The notes beneath the pieces are model-generated. The model did no database searches and was not told the DNA's origin. It was given only the letters and a program-made list of their open reading frames with translations. From Clostridiales bacterium (GTDB lineage Bacteria; Bacillota_A; Clostridia; Oscillospirales; Oscillospiraceae), in assembly GCA_004553625.1 (NCBI GenBank), contig SFKX01000006.1, positions 62,001 to 126,000 of the forward strand: a DNA stretch of 64,000 nucleotides. Reading direction: 5' to 3'. The translations under genes and the position numbers were made by a program. This document shows positions 1 through 8,280 of the stretch, one piece after another. Position 1 is the first letter of the stretch. The number at the start of each line of letters is the position of its first letter.

Positions 1-2
1 TG

Positions 3-188
3 GTGAAAAATGAAAACGCCACGGTGCGCTCCATCGTCAGCAAGGAGCAGGTGCAGGCGTCGGAGATGGACGAGCTGCTTGAAAAGACCTTCGAGGGCTC
101 GCTCCCGGCTTTTATCGCGGCCTTTGCCCGGAGGCAGAAGCTGACTGAGGAAGAGGTCGCGGAGCTCCGCCGTATCATAGAGAGCTGA
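3..188 (+). CDS. BlaI/MecI/CopY-type repressor, C-terminal part (cut by window edge)
   Basis: The open frame enters from the left edge, and only the last 61 codons are seen; the N-terminal winged helix lies outside the window. The visible part matches the C-terminal dimerisation helices of BlaI/MecI repressors, with an acidic helix (EMDELLEKTF) and a terminal helix of the LTEEEVAELRRII type. The same tail is found in the complete repressor at 4391-4765. The M56 protease at 197-1519 follows after 8 nt, the standard repressor/anti-repressor pairing. The apparent GTG at 3 is probably an internal codon, not the start. Confidence 0.8.
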   Translation: MKNENATVRSIVSKEQVQASEMDELLEKTFEGSLPAFIAAFARRQKLTEEEVAELRRIIES

Positions 189-196
189 GGTGGACC

Positions 197-1519
197 GTGG
201 GAAATGCATTCCTCTATCTTGTAAACATCAGCTTTTCTGCGAGCTGGCTGGTGCTCATAGTGCTCGTGTTCCGATACTTGTTCAGGCGCGCTCCGGCGAA
301 CATCTCCTGCTGCCTCTGGGCGCTGGTAGGACTGCGCCTGGCCGTGCCCGTGCGCATATACAGCCCGCTTAGCCTGCTGCCGCCGGAGCAGCCGGTGCCT
401 GACCGGCTCCTGGCCTCCGGCAGTTCCGCAGTTGACAGCGGCCTGGGGCTGCTGGACGACGCGCTGAACTCCGGCCTGGGCATCGACCTGGGGAAGTGGC
501 CGAGCATAGCGCAGATCGCAGCTTTCTTCTGGCTTGCCGTAGCCGCCGCCATGCTGGCGCGCGCATACCTGAGCTACAGTCGGCTCCGCAGGCAGCTCGC
601 GGACGCCGTGCCGGCGGGTGAGGGAATATACCGGAGCGCGAAGGTGGACACGCCCTTCGTCCTGGGCCTTGTGCATCCGCTCATCTATCTGCCAGAGGGA
701 CTGGAGGGCGAGGCAGCCGACATTGTCATCCGGCACGAGCGGGCGCATATCCGGCGGCGGGACAACTGGTGGATGCTGGTCGGGTACATACTCCGCGCGG
801 TATACTGGTTCAACCCCCTCATTTGGCTGGCGTACAGCAGGTTCCGGCGCGACATAGAGGCCGCCTGCGACGAGAGCGTGATACGCGGCATGGACAAAGA
901 GCAGCGCCGTGCATACTCGACGGCGCTGCTGGAGCTCAGTATTGAGGATGGAAAACCCCTCGCCTGTCCGCCGGCCTTTGGCGAACTGGGCGTCAGGCAG
1001 CGCATAGAGCGGGTTATGGACTTCAAAAAGCCTACGCGCCGGTTCGTGGCTGTCGCTGCTGCGGCCGCCGTGCTGGCGGGCGTGTGCTTCGCCACCGCGC
1101 CGGCACATATGGATGCCGGGATGCAAAGCTGCATCGACGAGGCGATACTGGAATACAACTACAGCGCAAGCCAGAGCCCCGAGCGCTTCTGCACGCAGAA
1201 CTGGATAGCCCTGGGCAGCGAGAGCCGGGGCGCGTGCACTACCGTCTACGCCTGGGTGTACTATGGCGAATACGAGTGCGACGGGAAGCTCGAACTGCGC
1301 AGAGCCTCACATGTGGCGACGGCAATAACAGTGGAGCGTACAGAGGAGGGCTATGAACTGGTCGAGTATTGGGAGCCGAGGGACGGGAGCTATCTCTTTT
1401 CGGATATCCGTGCCAAGTTCCCGATGCGGCTCTGGTTCGCGGCCATGGACAGTCAAGCATATGTCTCGCGTCAGAGCAGGGCCTGCGAGTCCCAGGCGCG
1501 GGACTATTACGGGCTCTGA
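197..1519 (+). CDS. BlaR1/MecR1-like M56 membrane metalloprotease (anti-repressor), 440 aa
   Basis: In BlaR1-type proteins a membrane zinc protease is activated by an outside signal and leads to cleavage of the BlaI repressor. Membrane segments lie near residues 5-28, 36-52 and 107-125, the zinc motif HERAH at 180-184, the downstream acidic motif EAACDE at 221-226 and a last membrane segment near 283-300. The start is GTG at 197, preceded by GAGGTGG. The outer C-terminal domain (about 300-440) is short and lacks the SxxK penicillin-binding domain of true BlaR1, so the ligand is probably not a beta-lactam. The 3' end overlaps the convergent gene at 1507 by 13 nt. Confidence 0.82.
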   Translation: MGNAFLYLVNISFSASWLVLIVLVFRYLFRRAPANISCCLWALVGLRLAVPVRIYSPLSLLPPEQPVPDRLLASGSSAVDSGLGLLDDALNSGLGIDLGKWPSIAQIAAFFWLAVAAAMLARAYLSYSRLRRQLADAVPAGEGIYRSAKVDTPFVLGLVHPLIYLPEGLEGEAADIVIRHERAHIRRRDNWWMLVGYILRAVYWFNPLIWLAYSRFRRDIEAACDESVIRGMDKEQRRAYSTALLELSIEDGKPLACPPAFGELGVRQRIERVMDFKKPTRRFVAVAAAAAVLAGVCFATAPAHMDAGMQSCIDEAILEYNYSASQSPERFCTQNWIALGSESRGACTTVYAWVYYGEYECDGKLELRRASHVATAITVERTEEGYELVEYWEPRDGSYLFSDIRAKFPMRLWFAAMDSQAYVSRQSRACESQARDYYGL

Positions 1520-2943
1520 GCAGGGAAAAGGCTCTCGATCTGTTCCCAGTCTACTCCGCCGGGGACGTAGTACCATTCAAGCCGGGCCTTGCCTTTGCTC
1601 ACCGGCTGGAGGCACTCTATGGCCTCGTCGTGGATGCCAATGAAGAGCTGCCCGCGCGGGCCGGAGTAGACGATGCCCAGGTAATTGCCCTCGTCCGGGT
1701 CGTATTCATAGCCCCTGCCAAGCTCACGCAGCTCCAGGGAGGCGAGGTAGGTGTTCAGGCCCGACACATCCGTTTCCGGCGCGTCCTCCAGGACGTAGAG
1801 CGCCGGGTCGTCGCCGCGGAAGATGACCTCGGCTCCGGCCCCGCCGCCGTAGGCCAGGGCGATCTGGCCGAAGCCCATGAACAGCAGAAAGGACGCGATG
1901 CCGATGGCAAGCACCCCGGAGCCCTTCATGCCGGGCTGCATGACGTTTTTTAGCCTGTAGCGGAGCGAGACGGCCTTTGCAGAGAGGCAGGAAGTGAAGC
2001 CGCGCTCGTCCCCGGCGGAGCCGAGAATGAGGTCGGCGTAGCGCCGCCGCCCGTCCCTGTCCGCACCGAAGGTGACGGCCTCGTCGCAGCAGAGTTCGAT
2101 GTCCTCGGCGCTCCTGCGCATGGCGAACCAGACCAGCGGATTCAGCCAGCACATGGCGGCGGTGCTCACAAGGCTGAGCTTGGTGGAGGCGTCGTCGTGG
2201 CAGATGTGGACGATCTCGTGCATGAGTATGAGCCGCAGCTCGTCCTCCGAGTAACTGTGCTCCGGCAGGACTATCCGCGTCGAGCGGCGGAAGAGCCCTA
2301 TGGACAGCGGCGACTGCACGGCGGGAGAGCGCAGCAGCAGGGGCTTGCGTCCCCTGAAATTCACCCGCTTCAGCTCCTCCTGATAGACGGCCTGTTCCCG
2401 GTCCTCCGCGGGCGCTGCATCACGCAGTATCCGGCGGCGGATGGCGAGGTGTTCGGTGCATTTCCAGAGCATGACGAGGCAGTAGCCGCCCACCCACAGG
2501 CCGAGCAGCGCAAAAGCCAGCCCACCCGAGACCTCTATGACGAAGAGCGGCTTTCCCTGAACTACTCTGTTTATCTGCACCAGATACAGCATGTTGGGCA
2601 GCAGCCAGAGCACGGCGCAGGCCCAAGCGCTGATGTGTTCCCTGAGCCGGGGCAGCAGCAGTGCAAGGACGAGGTAGTAGACGCAGACGACGACAAAGAC
2701 GTTGAACCACATGACGAGCAGCTCATCCAGCGCCCGCTCCGGGCCGTAAAAGGGCGCTGTAATAGCGCCGCAGAGCAGCAGCACGATGGCCAGCGGCCCC
2801 ATCATGGGATAGGGGCTGTAGGCCTGTTTTTTCTTTCCGCTTCCGCTGCCGCCGTTTTCGCCGCGCAGACGCGCCAGGCAGCCGGCAGAGATGATCGCCG
2901 CGAGCATGAGAGAGGTTAAAAAGCGGCCGAAAAAGGCCCCCAT
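1507..2943 (-). CDS. M56 family membrane metalloprotease, BlaR1-like, 478 aa
   Basis: Hydrophobic segments are spread through the N-terminal 160 residues. They are followed by the M56 core with HEIVH at about 242-246 and ELCCDE at about 273-278, a membrane segment near 344-358 and a 120-residue outer domain. That outer domain resembles the one in the neighbouring paralogue (shared LALAYGGG, LASL-LREL and GG-DWE elements) but not a transpeptidase-like sensor. The ATG overlaps the stop of the upstream gene (TGATG), and GAAGGGGG precedes it. It is the third gene of a BlaI-M56-M56 operon. The role as a signal-activated protease is inferred from the family; the ligand is unknown. Confidence 0.8.
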   Translation of the reverse strand: MGAFFGRFLTSLMLAAIISAGCLARLRGENGGSGSGKKKQAYSPYPMMGPLAIVLLLCGAITAPFYGPERALDELLVMWFNVFVVVCVYYLVLALLLPRLREHISAWACAVLWLLPNMLYLVQINRVVQGKPLFVIEVSGGLAFALLGLWVGGYCLVMLWKCTEHLAIRRRILRDAAPAEDREQAVYQEELKRVNFRGRKPLLLRSPAVQSPLSIGLFRRSTRIVLPEHSYSEDELRLILMHEIVHICHDDASTKLSLVSTAAMCWLNPLVWFAMRRSAEDIELCCDEAVTFGADRDGRRRYADLILGSAGDERGFTSCLSAKAVSLRYRLKNVMQPGMKGSGVLAIGIASFLLFMGFGQIALAYGGGAGAEVIFRGDDPALYVLEDAPETDVSGLNTYLASLELRELGRGYEYDPDEGNYLGIVYSGPRGQLFIGIHDEAIECLQPVSKGKARLEWYYVPGGVDWEQIESLFPAQSP

Positions 2944-4394
2944 CAGAGTTCGCCCCCTTCCAAAAGGCCCTGGCCAGGGAACAGGGCGTCGAGCAGTTCC
3001 CAGTCCATGCCGGCGGGGAGGTAGTAGTAGGTGATGACTCCGCCGCGTGTGCCGAAGAAGGGAAGGTATTCAACCACATCGTCGTAGAGGCCAAGGTGGA
3101 ACTGACCGCCAGGCGAGTCGTACATCAGGCCGATGTACTGTCCGTCCCTGTTTTCGCTGAAGTCGTAGTCTCCGGCGAGCTCGCGCAGATCGAGGGAGGC
3201 GAGGTAGTCGTTCAGGGCCTCCGTATCCGTACAGGGCGTGTCGTCGAGGACGCAGAGCGCTGGGTCCTGGGAGCGGAAGAGCAGCTCCGCGCCCGTTCCG
3301 CCGCCGTAGGCGAGGGCGACCTGGCCGCAGCTGACTATGAGTAGAAAAGCCGCAAGGCCCAGCACCAGCGCGCCGGGGCTCTTCCCGGCGGGCTGCATGA
3401 TGCTTTTAAGCCGGTAGCGGAGTGAGGACGCGCGGGCCGAGAGGCAGGTGGTGAAGCCGCGCCCGTCTCCGGCTGAGCTGAGAATGAGCTCGGCGTAGCG
3501 CCTGCGTTCGTCCTGACCGGCGTCGTAGAGCAGCGACTCGTCGCAGCAGAGTTCGATGTCCTCAGCGCTCCTGCGCATGGCGAACCAGGAGAGCGGATAG
3601 AACCAGCACAGGGCGGCGATGCTCACGAGCGCGAGCTTGGAGGCAGAGTCGCGCCGCGCGATGTGTATGAGCTCGTGCCGGAGCACGAGGCGCAGTTCAT
3701 CGTCGTTGTAACTCCGCTCGGGCAGGAGAACGACCATCGTCTCGAGCGAGAGACCCACGGTCAGCGGTGTCGTGACGGCGGGGGAGCGCATGAGCCTTGG
3801 CTTACCCCTGCCTCCGAGATTCGTGGCCGCCAGTTCCTCGAGCCAGATGCCGCTGCTCAGCTCCACGGCGTCGCGCAGGACGCGGCGGCGGAAGCTCAGA
3901 TGCTCCGCGGCCTTCCAGAGCATGATGAGGCAGAAGCCAGCAAGCCAGACGTAAAAGAGCGTAATTGCGAGGTCGCCCCTGCTGTCCAGTATGAGCAGAG
4001 GGATCGTGGGGCCGATAGAGGTGTAGGACGTGAGGTACAGGATGTTGGGCAGGAGCCAGAGTGCGGCGCAGGCCCAGGCGCTGATATGCCGCCGCAGCCA
4101 GGGCATCAGGGGAGTGAGCAGGAGGTAGTAGAGCATGATGGAGAAGAAAACCGAGTAGAAAAGGCCCAGCAGCAGGCTCCTCCCGAATTCTTCCCTCCTG
4201 AAGATGAGTATAATGACCACAAAGAGAGCCAGATACAGCGGCAGCGCGCAGAAGTAGGAGAAGGAGGAATAGCTCCGCCCTTTGCCGGGCTTTGGCTCGT
4301 CAAACTCGTGCTTGAGCCTGAGCAGGGAGGCGATCGTGACCATAATGGCGATCACAAATGCAATCAAGAGCCTTGCAAGCACGCTGTCTCTCAT
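2943..4394 (-). CDS. M56 family membrane metalloprotease, BlaR1-like, 483 aa
   Basis: This is a tandem paralogue of the next gene. It has four or more hydrophobic segments before the catalytic core, HELIH at about 240-244, a matching ELCCDE motif about 30 residues later, then a membrane segment and a short outer domain of about 120 residues with the LALAYGGG junction. The start ATG lies within the end of the repressor gene (ATGA overlap), so the two are translationally coupled. The outer domain does not contain the SxxK or KTG motifs of penicillin sensors. It probably transmits a cell-envelope signal to the BlaI-type repressor; that is inference from family and operon. Confidence 0.8.
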   Translation of the reverse strand: MRDSVLARLLIAFVIAIMVTIASLLRLKHEFDEPKPGKGRSYSSFSYFCALPLYLALFVVIILIFRREEFGRSLLLGLFYSVFFSIMLYYLLLTPLMPWLRRHISAWACAALWLLPNILYLTSYTSIGPTIPLLILDSRGDLAITLFYVWLAGFCLIMLWKAAEHLSFRRRVLRDAVELSSGIWLEELAATNLGGRGKPRLMRSPAVTTPLTVGLSLETMVVLLPERSYNDDELRLVLRHELIHIARRDSASKLALVSIAALCWFYPLSWFAMRRSAEDIELCCDESLLYDAGQDERRRYAELILSSAGDGRGFTTCLSARASSLRYRLKSIMQPAGKSPGALVLGLAAFLLIVSCGQVALAYGGGTGAELLFRSQDPALCVLDDTPCTDTEALNDYLASLDLRELAGDYDFSENRDGQYIGLMYDSPGGQFHLGLYDDVVEYLPFFGTRGGVITYYYLPAGMDWELLDALFPGQGLLEGGEL

Positions 4395-4765
4395 AGCTCA
4401 TCCCTCTCCAACAGGCCGCGAAGTTCTTCGATCTCCTCGCGGCTGAGGCCGCTGTCGCAGAGGGCGGCGGCGAGGACGGAGAGCTTGCCGCCGCAGAGTT
4501 TGTCGAGGAAGCTGCGGCTCTGCGCGGCAAGGTAGGCCTCGCGGCTGACGAGGGGCGTGTAGCGCGCGCTGCGGCCAGCCTTTTCGATGCCGACAAAGCC
4601 GCGCTCCGCCAGGCGGGATAGCAGGGTTAAAAGCGTGGTCGGGGCCATGGGGTGCGAGTCCTTGAGTATGTGCTCCAGCTCCGAGCGCGAGACCGGCGGC
4701 TCGCAGTCCCAAACCGCCTTCATGACCTCCAACTCCGCATCCGGCAGCCTGCGCATGTCGTTCAT
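4391..4765 (-). CDS. BlaI/MecI/CopY family transcriptional repressor, 124 aa
   Basis: This is a complete winged-helix repressor. The N-terminal half (LPDAELEVMKAVWD, then a recognition helix with APTTLLTLLSRLAERG) is typical of BlaI/MecI, and the C-terminal half is the dimerisation region that M56 partners cause to be cut. I chose ATG at 4765 because GGAGGT lies 7 nt upstream; a longer TTG-started frame would begin inside that ribosome site. It is the first gene of an operon with two M56 genes, each overlapping the previous by 1-4 nt. Two TACA-nn-TGTA operators upstream indicate autorepression. Confidence 0.9.
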   Translation of the reverse strand: MNDMRRLPDAELEVMKAVWDCEPPVSRSELEHILKDSHPMAPTTLLTLLSRLAERGFVGIEKAGRSARYTPLVSREAYLAAQSRSFLDKLCGGKLSVLAAALCDSGLSREEIEELRGLLERDEL

Positions 4766-4783
4766 ATAAGTTACCTCCAAGCT

Positions 4784-4835
4784 CTACAGTTGTAGAAGAT
4801 AAACATATTCTACAACTGTAGAGGAACTTTGTCAA
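4784..4835 (-). promoter_or_regulatory. blaI-type promoter with two BlaI operators
   Basis: Read leftward, TTGACA (4830-4835) and TAGAAT (4807-4812) are separated by exactly 17 nt, a near-consensus sigma-A promoter. Two 12-bp palindromes of the form CTACA-nn-TGTAG lie at 4810-4821 (overlapping the -10) and 4784-4795 (just after the expected start site). TACA/TGTA half-sites are the known recognition pattern of BlaI/MecI repressors, so this is very likely the autoregulated promoter of the repressor and its two M56 partners. Confidence 0.9.
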
Positions 4836-4848
4836 GAAGCAGAAATAA

Positions 4849-4876
4849 AAGGCAGACGCCATGGGGCGTCTGCCTT
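4849..4876 (-). terminator. Intrinsic terminator after larC
   Basis: A 12-bp perfect stem with a 4-nt loop is followed on the minus strand by TTTTATTT. It lies 8 nt after the larC stop and just upstream of the repressor promoter, so it separates the two leftward transcription units. Confidence 0.85.
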
Positions 4877-4884
4877 GCTGCTGT

Positions 4885-6063
4885 TCACTTGTTCAGCTCG
4901 CGTTTCAGCTCGGATAGGGGGAGGCCGGTTTGGCGGGAGAGGCGGGCGAGGTCCTCGTATTCGGGCTTGGACTTTTGGATGCCGCGGCCCTCGGCTATCT
5001 TTATGCGGACGGGGCCGTATGGTGTCTGGCGCAGCTCCTCGCGGCGGGAGAGGGTGATGCGCTCAGGGCGGTAGACACGCAGGCCGAGCGTGGGCGTGTG
5101 GCGCAGGATGAGCTCTGCGAACTCGTCCAGGCGCGCTTCCTCGCACAGACAGCTCAGCATCACCCCGGCACGGCCCTTCTTCATGCCAAGCGCCTGGGTA
5201 TACACGTCCAGCGCGCCGCGCTCCAGCAGCAGCTCCTGCGCAAAGGCCAGCTCCTCGGCCGTTATATCGTCCAGGTTGCAGCGCAGCTCGGCCACGCGCG
5301 GGAGGGGATCTATTCCCTCGCCTACGATGGCGCGCAGGGCGTTCACGCGCTCATATTCCCTGGAGCCCATGCCGAAGCCGCTTTTCTCGATGACCATTTC
5401 CGGCAGAGGCCCGAATTCCTGGGCGAAGTATTTTATGAGCGCCGCACCCGTGGGCGTACACATCTCGCCCTCAATGTCGCCGCCGTAGACGGGCAGGCCC
5501 TCCAGCAGCAGCGCCGTGGCGGGCGCAGGCACCGGCAGGACGCCGTGAGCGCATTTTACCGAGCCATAGCCGACCCGCAGGGGAGAGGCGACGACCCGCT
5601 CCGCGCACAGCTCGTGCATGAGCATACACACGCCCGTGACATCCGCCACGGCGTCCAGCGCGCCGACCTCATGAAAGTGCACCTCGCCGGGCTCGCGCCC
5701 GTGTACGCGGCCCTCGGCCTGCGCGATGAGCGTATATACCGCTTTCGCGTCCGCCCGGACCTTTTCCGGCAGAGCGAAGCCGTCTATGATGCGGCATATG
5801 TCCGCAAGACCTCGATGCTCGTGGTGGTGATGGTCGTGTGAAGCCTGGGGCTCGGCCTCGTCCACGCCGTGGACGCTGATCTTGATATGGCTGCCCGCTA
5901 CGCCGTTTTTCGTGACTCGCTCCAGCTCCGCGCGGACGCCGGGCAGGCCCAGGGCCTCGAGCCTTTCCGCTATCCTGCCGCCCTCCGGCGCGATCTCTGC
6001 CAGCGCGGCCATAAGCATATCGCCGGAAGCGCCCATGCCGCAGTCCAGGTACAGCGTTCTCAT
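4885..6063 (-). CDS. larC: LarC, nickel insertion protein for the nickel-pincer cofactor, 392 aa
   Basis: LarC inserts nickel into the pyridinium-dithio nucleotide to finish the cofactor of lactate racemase-like enzymes. The N-terminus (YLDCGMGASGDMLMAAL) and the internal His-rich stretch (HDHHHHEH) are typical. Here larC is one uninterrupted frame, whereas some lactobacilli split it into larC1/larC2 by programmed frameshifting. Its ATG overlaps the larB stop by 4 nt. It is the last gene of the leftward larE-larB-larC set and is followed by a strong terminator. No larA is in the window. Confidence 0.93.
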   Translation of the reverse strand: MRTLYLDCGMGASGDMLMAALAEIAPEGGRIAERLEALGLPGVRAELERVTKNGVAGSHIKISVHGVDEAEPQASHDHHHHEHRGLADICRIIDGFALPEKVRADAKAVYTLIAQAEGRVHGREPGEVHFHEVGALDAVADVTGVCMLMHELCAERVVASPLRVGYGSVKCAHGVLPVPAPATALLLEGLPVYGGDIEGEMCTPTGAALIKYFAQEFGPLPEMVIEKSGFGMGSREYERVNALRAIVGEGIDPLPRVAELRCNLDDITAEELAFAQELLLERGALDVYTQALGMKKGRAGVMLSCLCEEARLDEFAELILRHTPTLGLRVYRPERITLSRREELRQTPYGPVRIKIAEGRGIQKSKPEYEDLARLSRQTGLPLSELKRELNK

Positions 6064-6818
6064 TTGCGGCCCTCCAGGTGATTTATCATGCTGGCGAGGT
6101 AGCCCGCGCCGAAGCCGTTATCTATGTTCACGACGGAGAGCCCGCTGGCGCAGGAGTTAAGCATGGAGAGCAGCGCCGCTACGCCGCCGAAGGCCGCGCC
6201 GTAGCCGACGCTGGTCGGCACGGCGATGACGGGACAGTCCGCCAAACCGCCGATGACGCTGGGCAGCGCGCCCTCCATGCCGGCCACGGCCACGATGCAC
6301 CGCGCCGTCATGATGTCCTCCGCGTGGTCGAGCAGGCGGTGTATGCCGGACACGCCGACGTCATAGAGCCGCTTTACCGTGTTGCCCAGGGCCTCGGCGG
6401 TCAGTGCGGCCTCTTCGGCCACGGGTATGTCCGTTGTGCCGCCCGTCGCCACGACTATCGTACCCACGCCGTCCGGCTCCGGCATATCGCCTATGCGCCC
6501 CACTTTGGAGAGCGGGTCATACACCAGCGCGTGGTGCTCCCCCACATATGCCGCAGCTTCCGGTGACATGCGAGTAATAAGCACCACACGGTCCCCGCCG
6601 GACAGCAGGGTCGAGCTGATCCTCTCTATTTGCTCCGGGGTCTTGCCCTGGCCGTAGATGACCTCGGCCACGCCCTGGCGCATCTCGCGGTGGTGGTCCA
6701 CCTTCGCAAAGCCGATGTCCTCGAAGGGGGCGAGCTTCAGCCTTGTGAAGGCCTCATCCGAGCTCATCGCGCCGCTTTCCACAGCGCGCAGTATCTCCAA
6801 TACGTCCTGTTTTTTCAC
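6060..6818 (-). CDS. larB: LarB, nicotinic acid adenine dinucleotide carboxylase/hydrolase, 252 aa
   Basis: LarB carboxylates the pyridinium ring of NaAD and cleaves the phosphoanhydride, the first step to the nickel-pincer nucleotide. The C-terminal two thirds is the PurE-like domain, with VATGGTTDIPVAEEA and the Gly-rich run GYGAAFGGVAALLSML. I start it at GTG 6818, which overlaps the larE stop as GTGA and has GAGAGG upstream; an upstream extension of 28 residues lies entirely within larE in another frame. Order and coupling (larE, larB, larC) support one pathway. Confidence 0.93.
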   Translation of the reverse strand: MKKQDVLEILRAVESGAMSSDEAFTRLKLAPFEDIGFAKVDHHREMRQGVAEVIYGQGKTPEQIERISSTLLSGGDRVVLITRMSPEAAAYVGEHHALVYDPLSKVGRIGDMPEPDGVGTIVVATGGTTDIPVAEEAALTAEALGNTVKRLYDVGVSGIHRLLDHAEDIMTARCIVAVAGMEGALPSVIGGLADCPVIAVPTSVGYGAAFGGVAALLSMLNSCASGLSVVNIDNGFGAGYLASMINHLEGRK

Positions 6819-7564
6819 TCTTTCCGACCTCTCAAATCCAGTGTAACTTCTCCGAATCCGCCCAAGATATCCAGTATCGCCGCGCGCTGGGACGCCGCGC
6901 ACTCTATTTGACTCTCAGGGAGCTCCAGCCTTGCACCGCGCTCCGTGAGGCGGACGCGCAGGTCGCTGTAGCCCAGGGCTCTGAGCGCGGCCTCGGCGGA
7001 CTCTATATCGCGCAGGTCGCCGGGTTCTATCCTGCGGCCCGCCGGTATGCGCGTGGCAAGGCAGGCATAGGAGGGCTTGTCGTGTGTGAAGAGCCCCGCC
7101 TCGCGGGAGAGACGGCGAACCTCCGCCTTCGTTATGCCGCAGTCGCGCAGTGGGGAGAGGACGCCGAGCTCACGCAGCGCACGTGTACCGGGCCTGTCGC
7201 CTGGCTCGTCCGAGGCGTTCGTCCCGTCCAGAAGCTCTGCATAGCCGTCGGACGCCGCACGCTCGCGCAGGAGCATGAACAGCGCCCGTTTACAGTGGTA
7301 GCACCTGTCCTTTGGGTTTTCTGCAATGCCGGGGACGGACAGGATGTCCAACTCTATAACGTGCAGCTCCACGCCGAGCTCCGAGCAGAGGCGCAGAGCG
7401 TCCTCCAGCTCGAACTCAGGCTGGAACTGTGTTTTTATGTAATACGGTCTCAGCTCCGCACCATACTCCAGACCGGCGTACAGGAGGTACGCCGAATCCG
7501 TGCCGCCGGAGAAGCCGAGCGCGGCTTTGGGGTGCCGCGCAAAAAACTCTTTCAACGTCATCAT
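6815..7564 (-). CDS. larE: LarE, sulfur-transfer synthase of the nickel-pincer cofactor, about 249 aa
   Basis: LarE is a PP-loop ATP pyrophosphatase that adds sulfur to the LarB product. The PP-loop SGGTDS is at residues 19-24. Cysteines occur in CYHC and in SYACLATR. A CxxC plus a third Cys is reported for the iron-sulfur-cluster type of LarE, which is thought to recycle its sulfur rather than sacrifice a cysteine; assignment to that type is inference. The start is ATG 7564 (TGATG overlap with the J-protein stop) or ATG 7561; there is no strong ribosome site, so coupling is likely. A longer frame to 7642 only overlaps the J-protein gene. Confidence 0.92.
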   Translation of the reverse strand: MMTLKEFFARHPKAALGFSGGTDSAYLLYAGLEYGAELRPYYIKTQFQPEFELEDALRLCSELGVELHVIELDILSVPGIAENPKDRCYHCKRALFMLLRERAASDGYAELLDGTNASDEPGDRPGTRALRELGVLSPLRDCGITKAEVRRLSREAGLFTHDKPSYACLATRIPAGRRIEPGDLRDIESAEAALRALGYSDLRVRLTERGARLELPESQIECAASQRAAILDILGGFGEVTLDLRGRKE

Positions 7565-8280
7565 CAGCAGCGGCAGAAGCAGAAGCGCAGCAAAAACTGC
7601 GCGGCGCACAGGCCGAGACAGAGTTTGTTCGGCGTTATCCAATCCCCGGCGGGGAAGCCGGAGCTGTAGTTGGAGTAGACGGTGCCGCCGTGCTGCAGCT
7701 CGTCCAGGAAGCGGCGGTATTCCTCGTTATCCGGCTCGAGCTGGACGGCACGCTGGGCAAATTCCATGGCGGTTATCTTGTTGCCGAGGCCGGAATTGGC
7801 GATGCCCGCGAGGAAGTACCAGCGCGCGTCGCGCTCCGCGGACGAGACGGAGGAGAGCACGGTCATGGCCTCCTGGAAATGCCGGGCTCTGATGTAGTTT
7901 TCCGCGGCGCGGTACTCGTTGCGCTCCTGGTATTGCTGCTGCCCGCCGGAGTAGCCCCAGTCTGTCTGCTGCCAGCCTCCCCAGGCGCCCCAGGGGTCCC
8001 ACTGCTGCTGGCCGCTGTAGCCCTGCTGCTGGCCGTAGCCATAGCCGTAGCCGCCGCCCTGGGAATAGCGGTTGGCCTCACCGCTCTTTATTGCGTCATA
8101 GGCGGCGTTAATCTCGTTCATCTTTTCCGCCGCGGCCTTGTTGCCCGGATTGCGGTCCGGGTGATATTTCTTTGCGAGCGTGCGGTAAGCGGTCTTTATC
8201 TCTTCATCCGTTGCGTCCCTCGAGACGCCCAGGACCTCATATGGGTCACGATTCAACGGGTTTTCCCCCTTCTTCACCAT
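7564..8280 (-). CDS. J-domain protein (DnaJ-type co-chaperone), about 238 aa
   Basis: The J domain fills about residues 9-73 and keeps the HPD motif (YHPDRNPG) needed to stimulate DnaK-type ATPases. It is followed by a low-complexity Gly/Tyr/Gln/Trp stretch (about 80-120), a helical repeat-like segment resembling a TPR (about 124-190) and a hydrophobic Cys-rich end. It lacks the zinc-finger and substrate domains of DnaJ itself, so it is a specialised co-chaperone. ATG 8280 overlaps the upstream gene by 35 nt; TTG at 8256, with AAGGGGG in front, is an equally likely start. It is adjacent to larE with no gap. Confidence 0.85.
   Translation of the reverse strand: MVKKGENPLNRDPYEVLGVSRDATDEEIKTAYRTLAKKYHPDRNPGNKAAAEKMNEINAAYDAIKSGEANRYSQGGGYGYGYGQQQGYSGQQQWDPWGAWGGWQQTDWGYSGGQQQYQERNEYRAAENYIRARHFQEAMTVLSSVSSAERDARWYFLAGIANSGLGNKITAMEFAQRAVQLEPDNEEYRRFLDELQHGGTVYSNYSSGFPAGDWITPNKLCLGLCAAQFLLRFCFCRC

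Noticed and set aside
4766..4780. TTG-started N-terminal extension of the BlaI-type repressor
   Set aside because: The proposed start lies in the ribosome site GGAGGT that serves ATG 4765.
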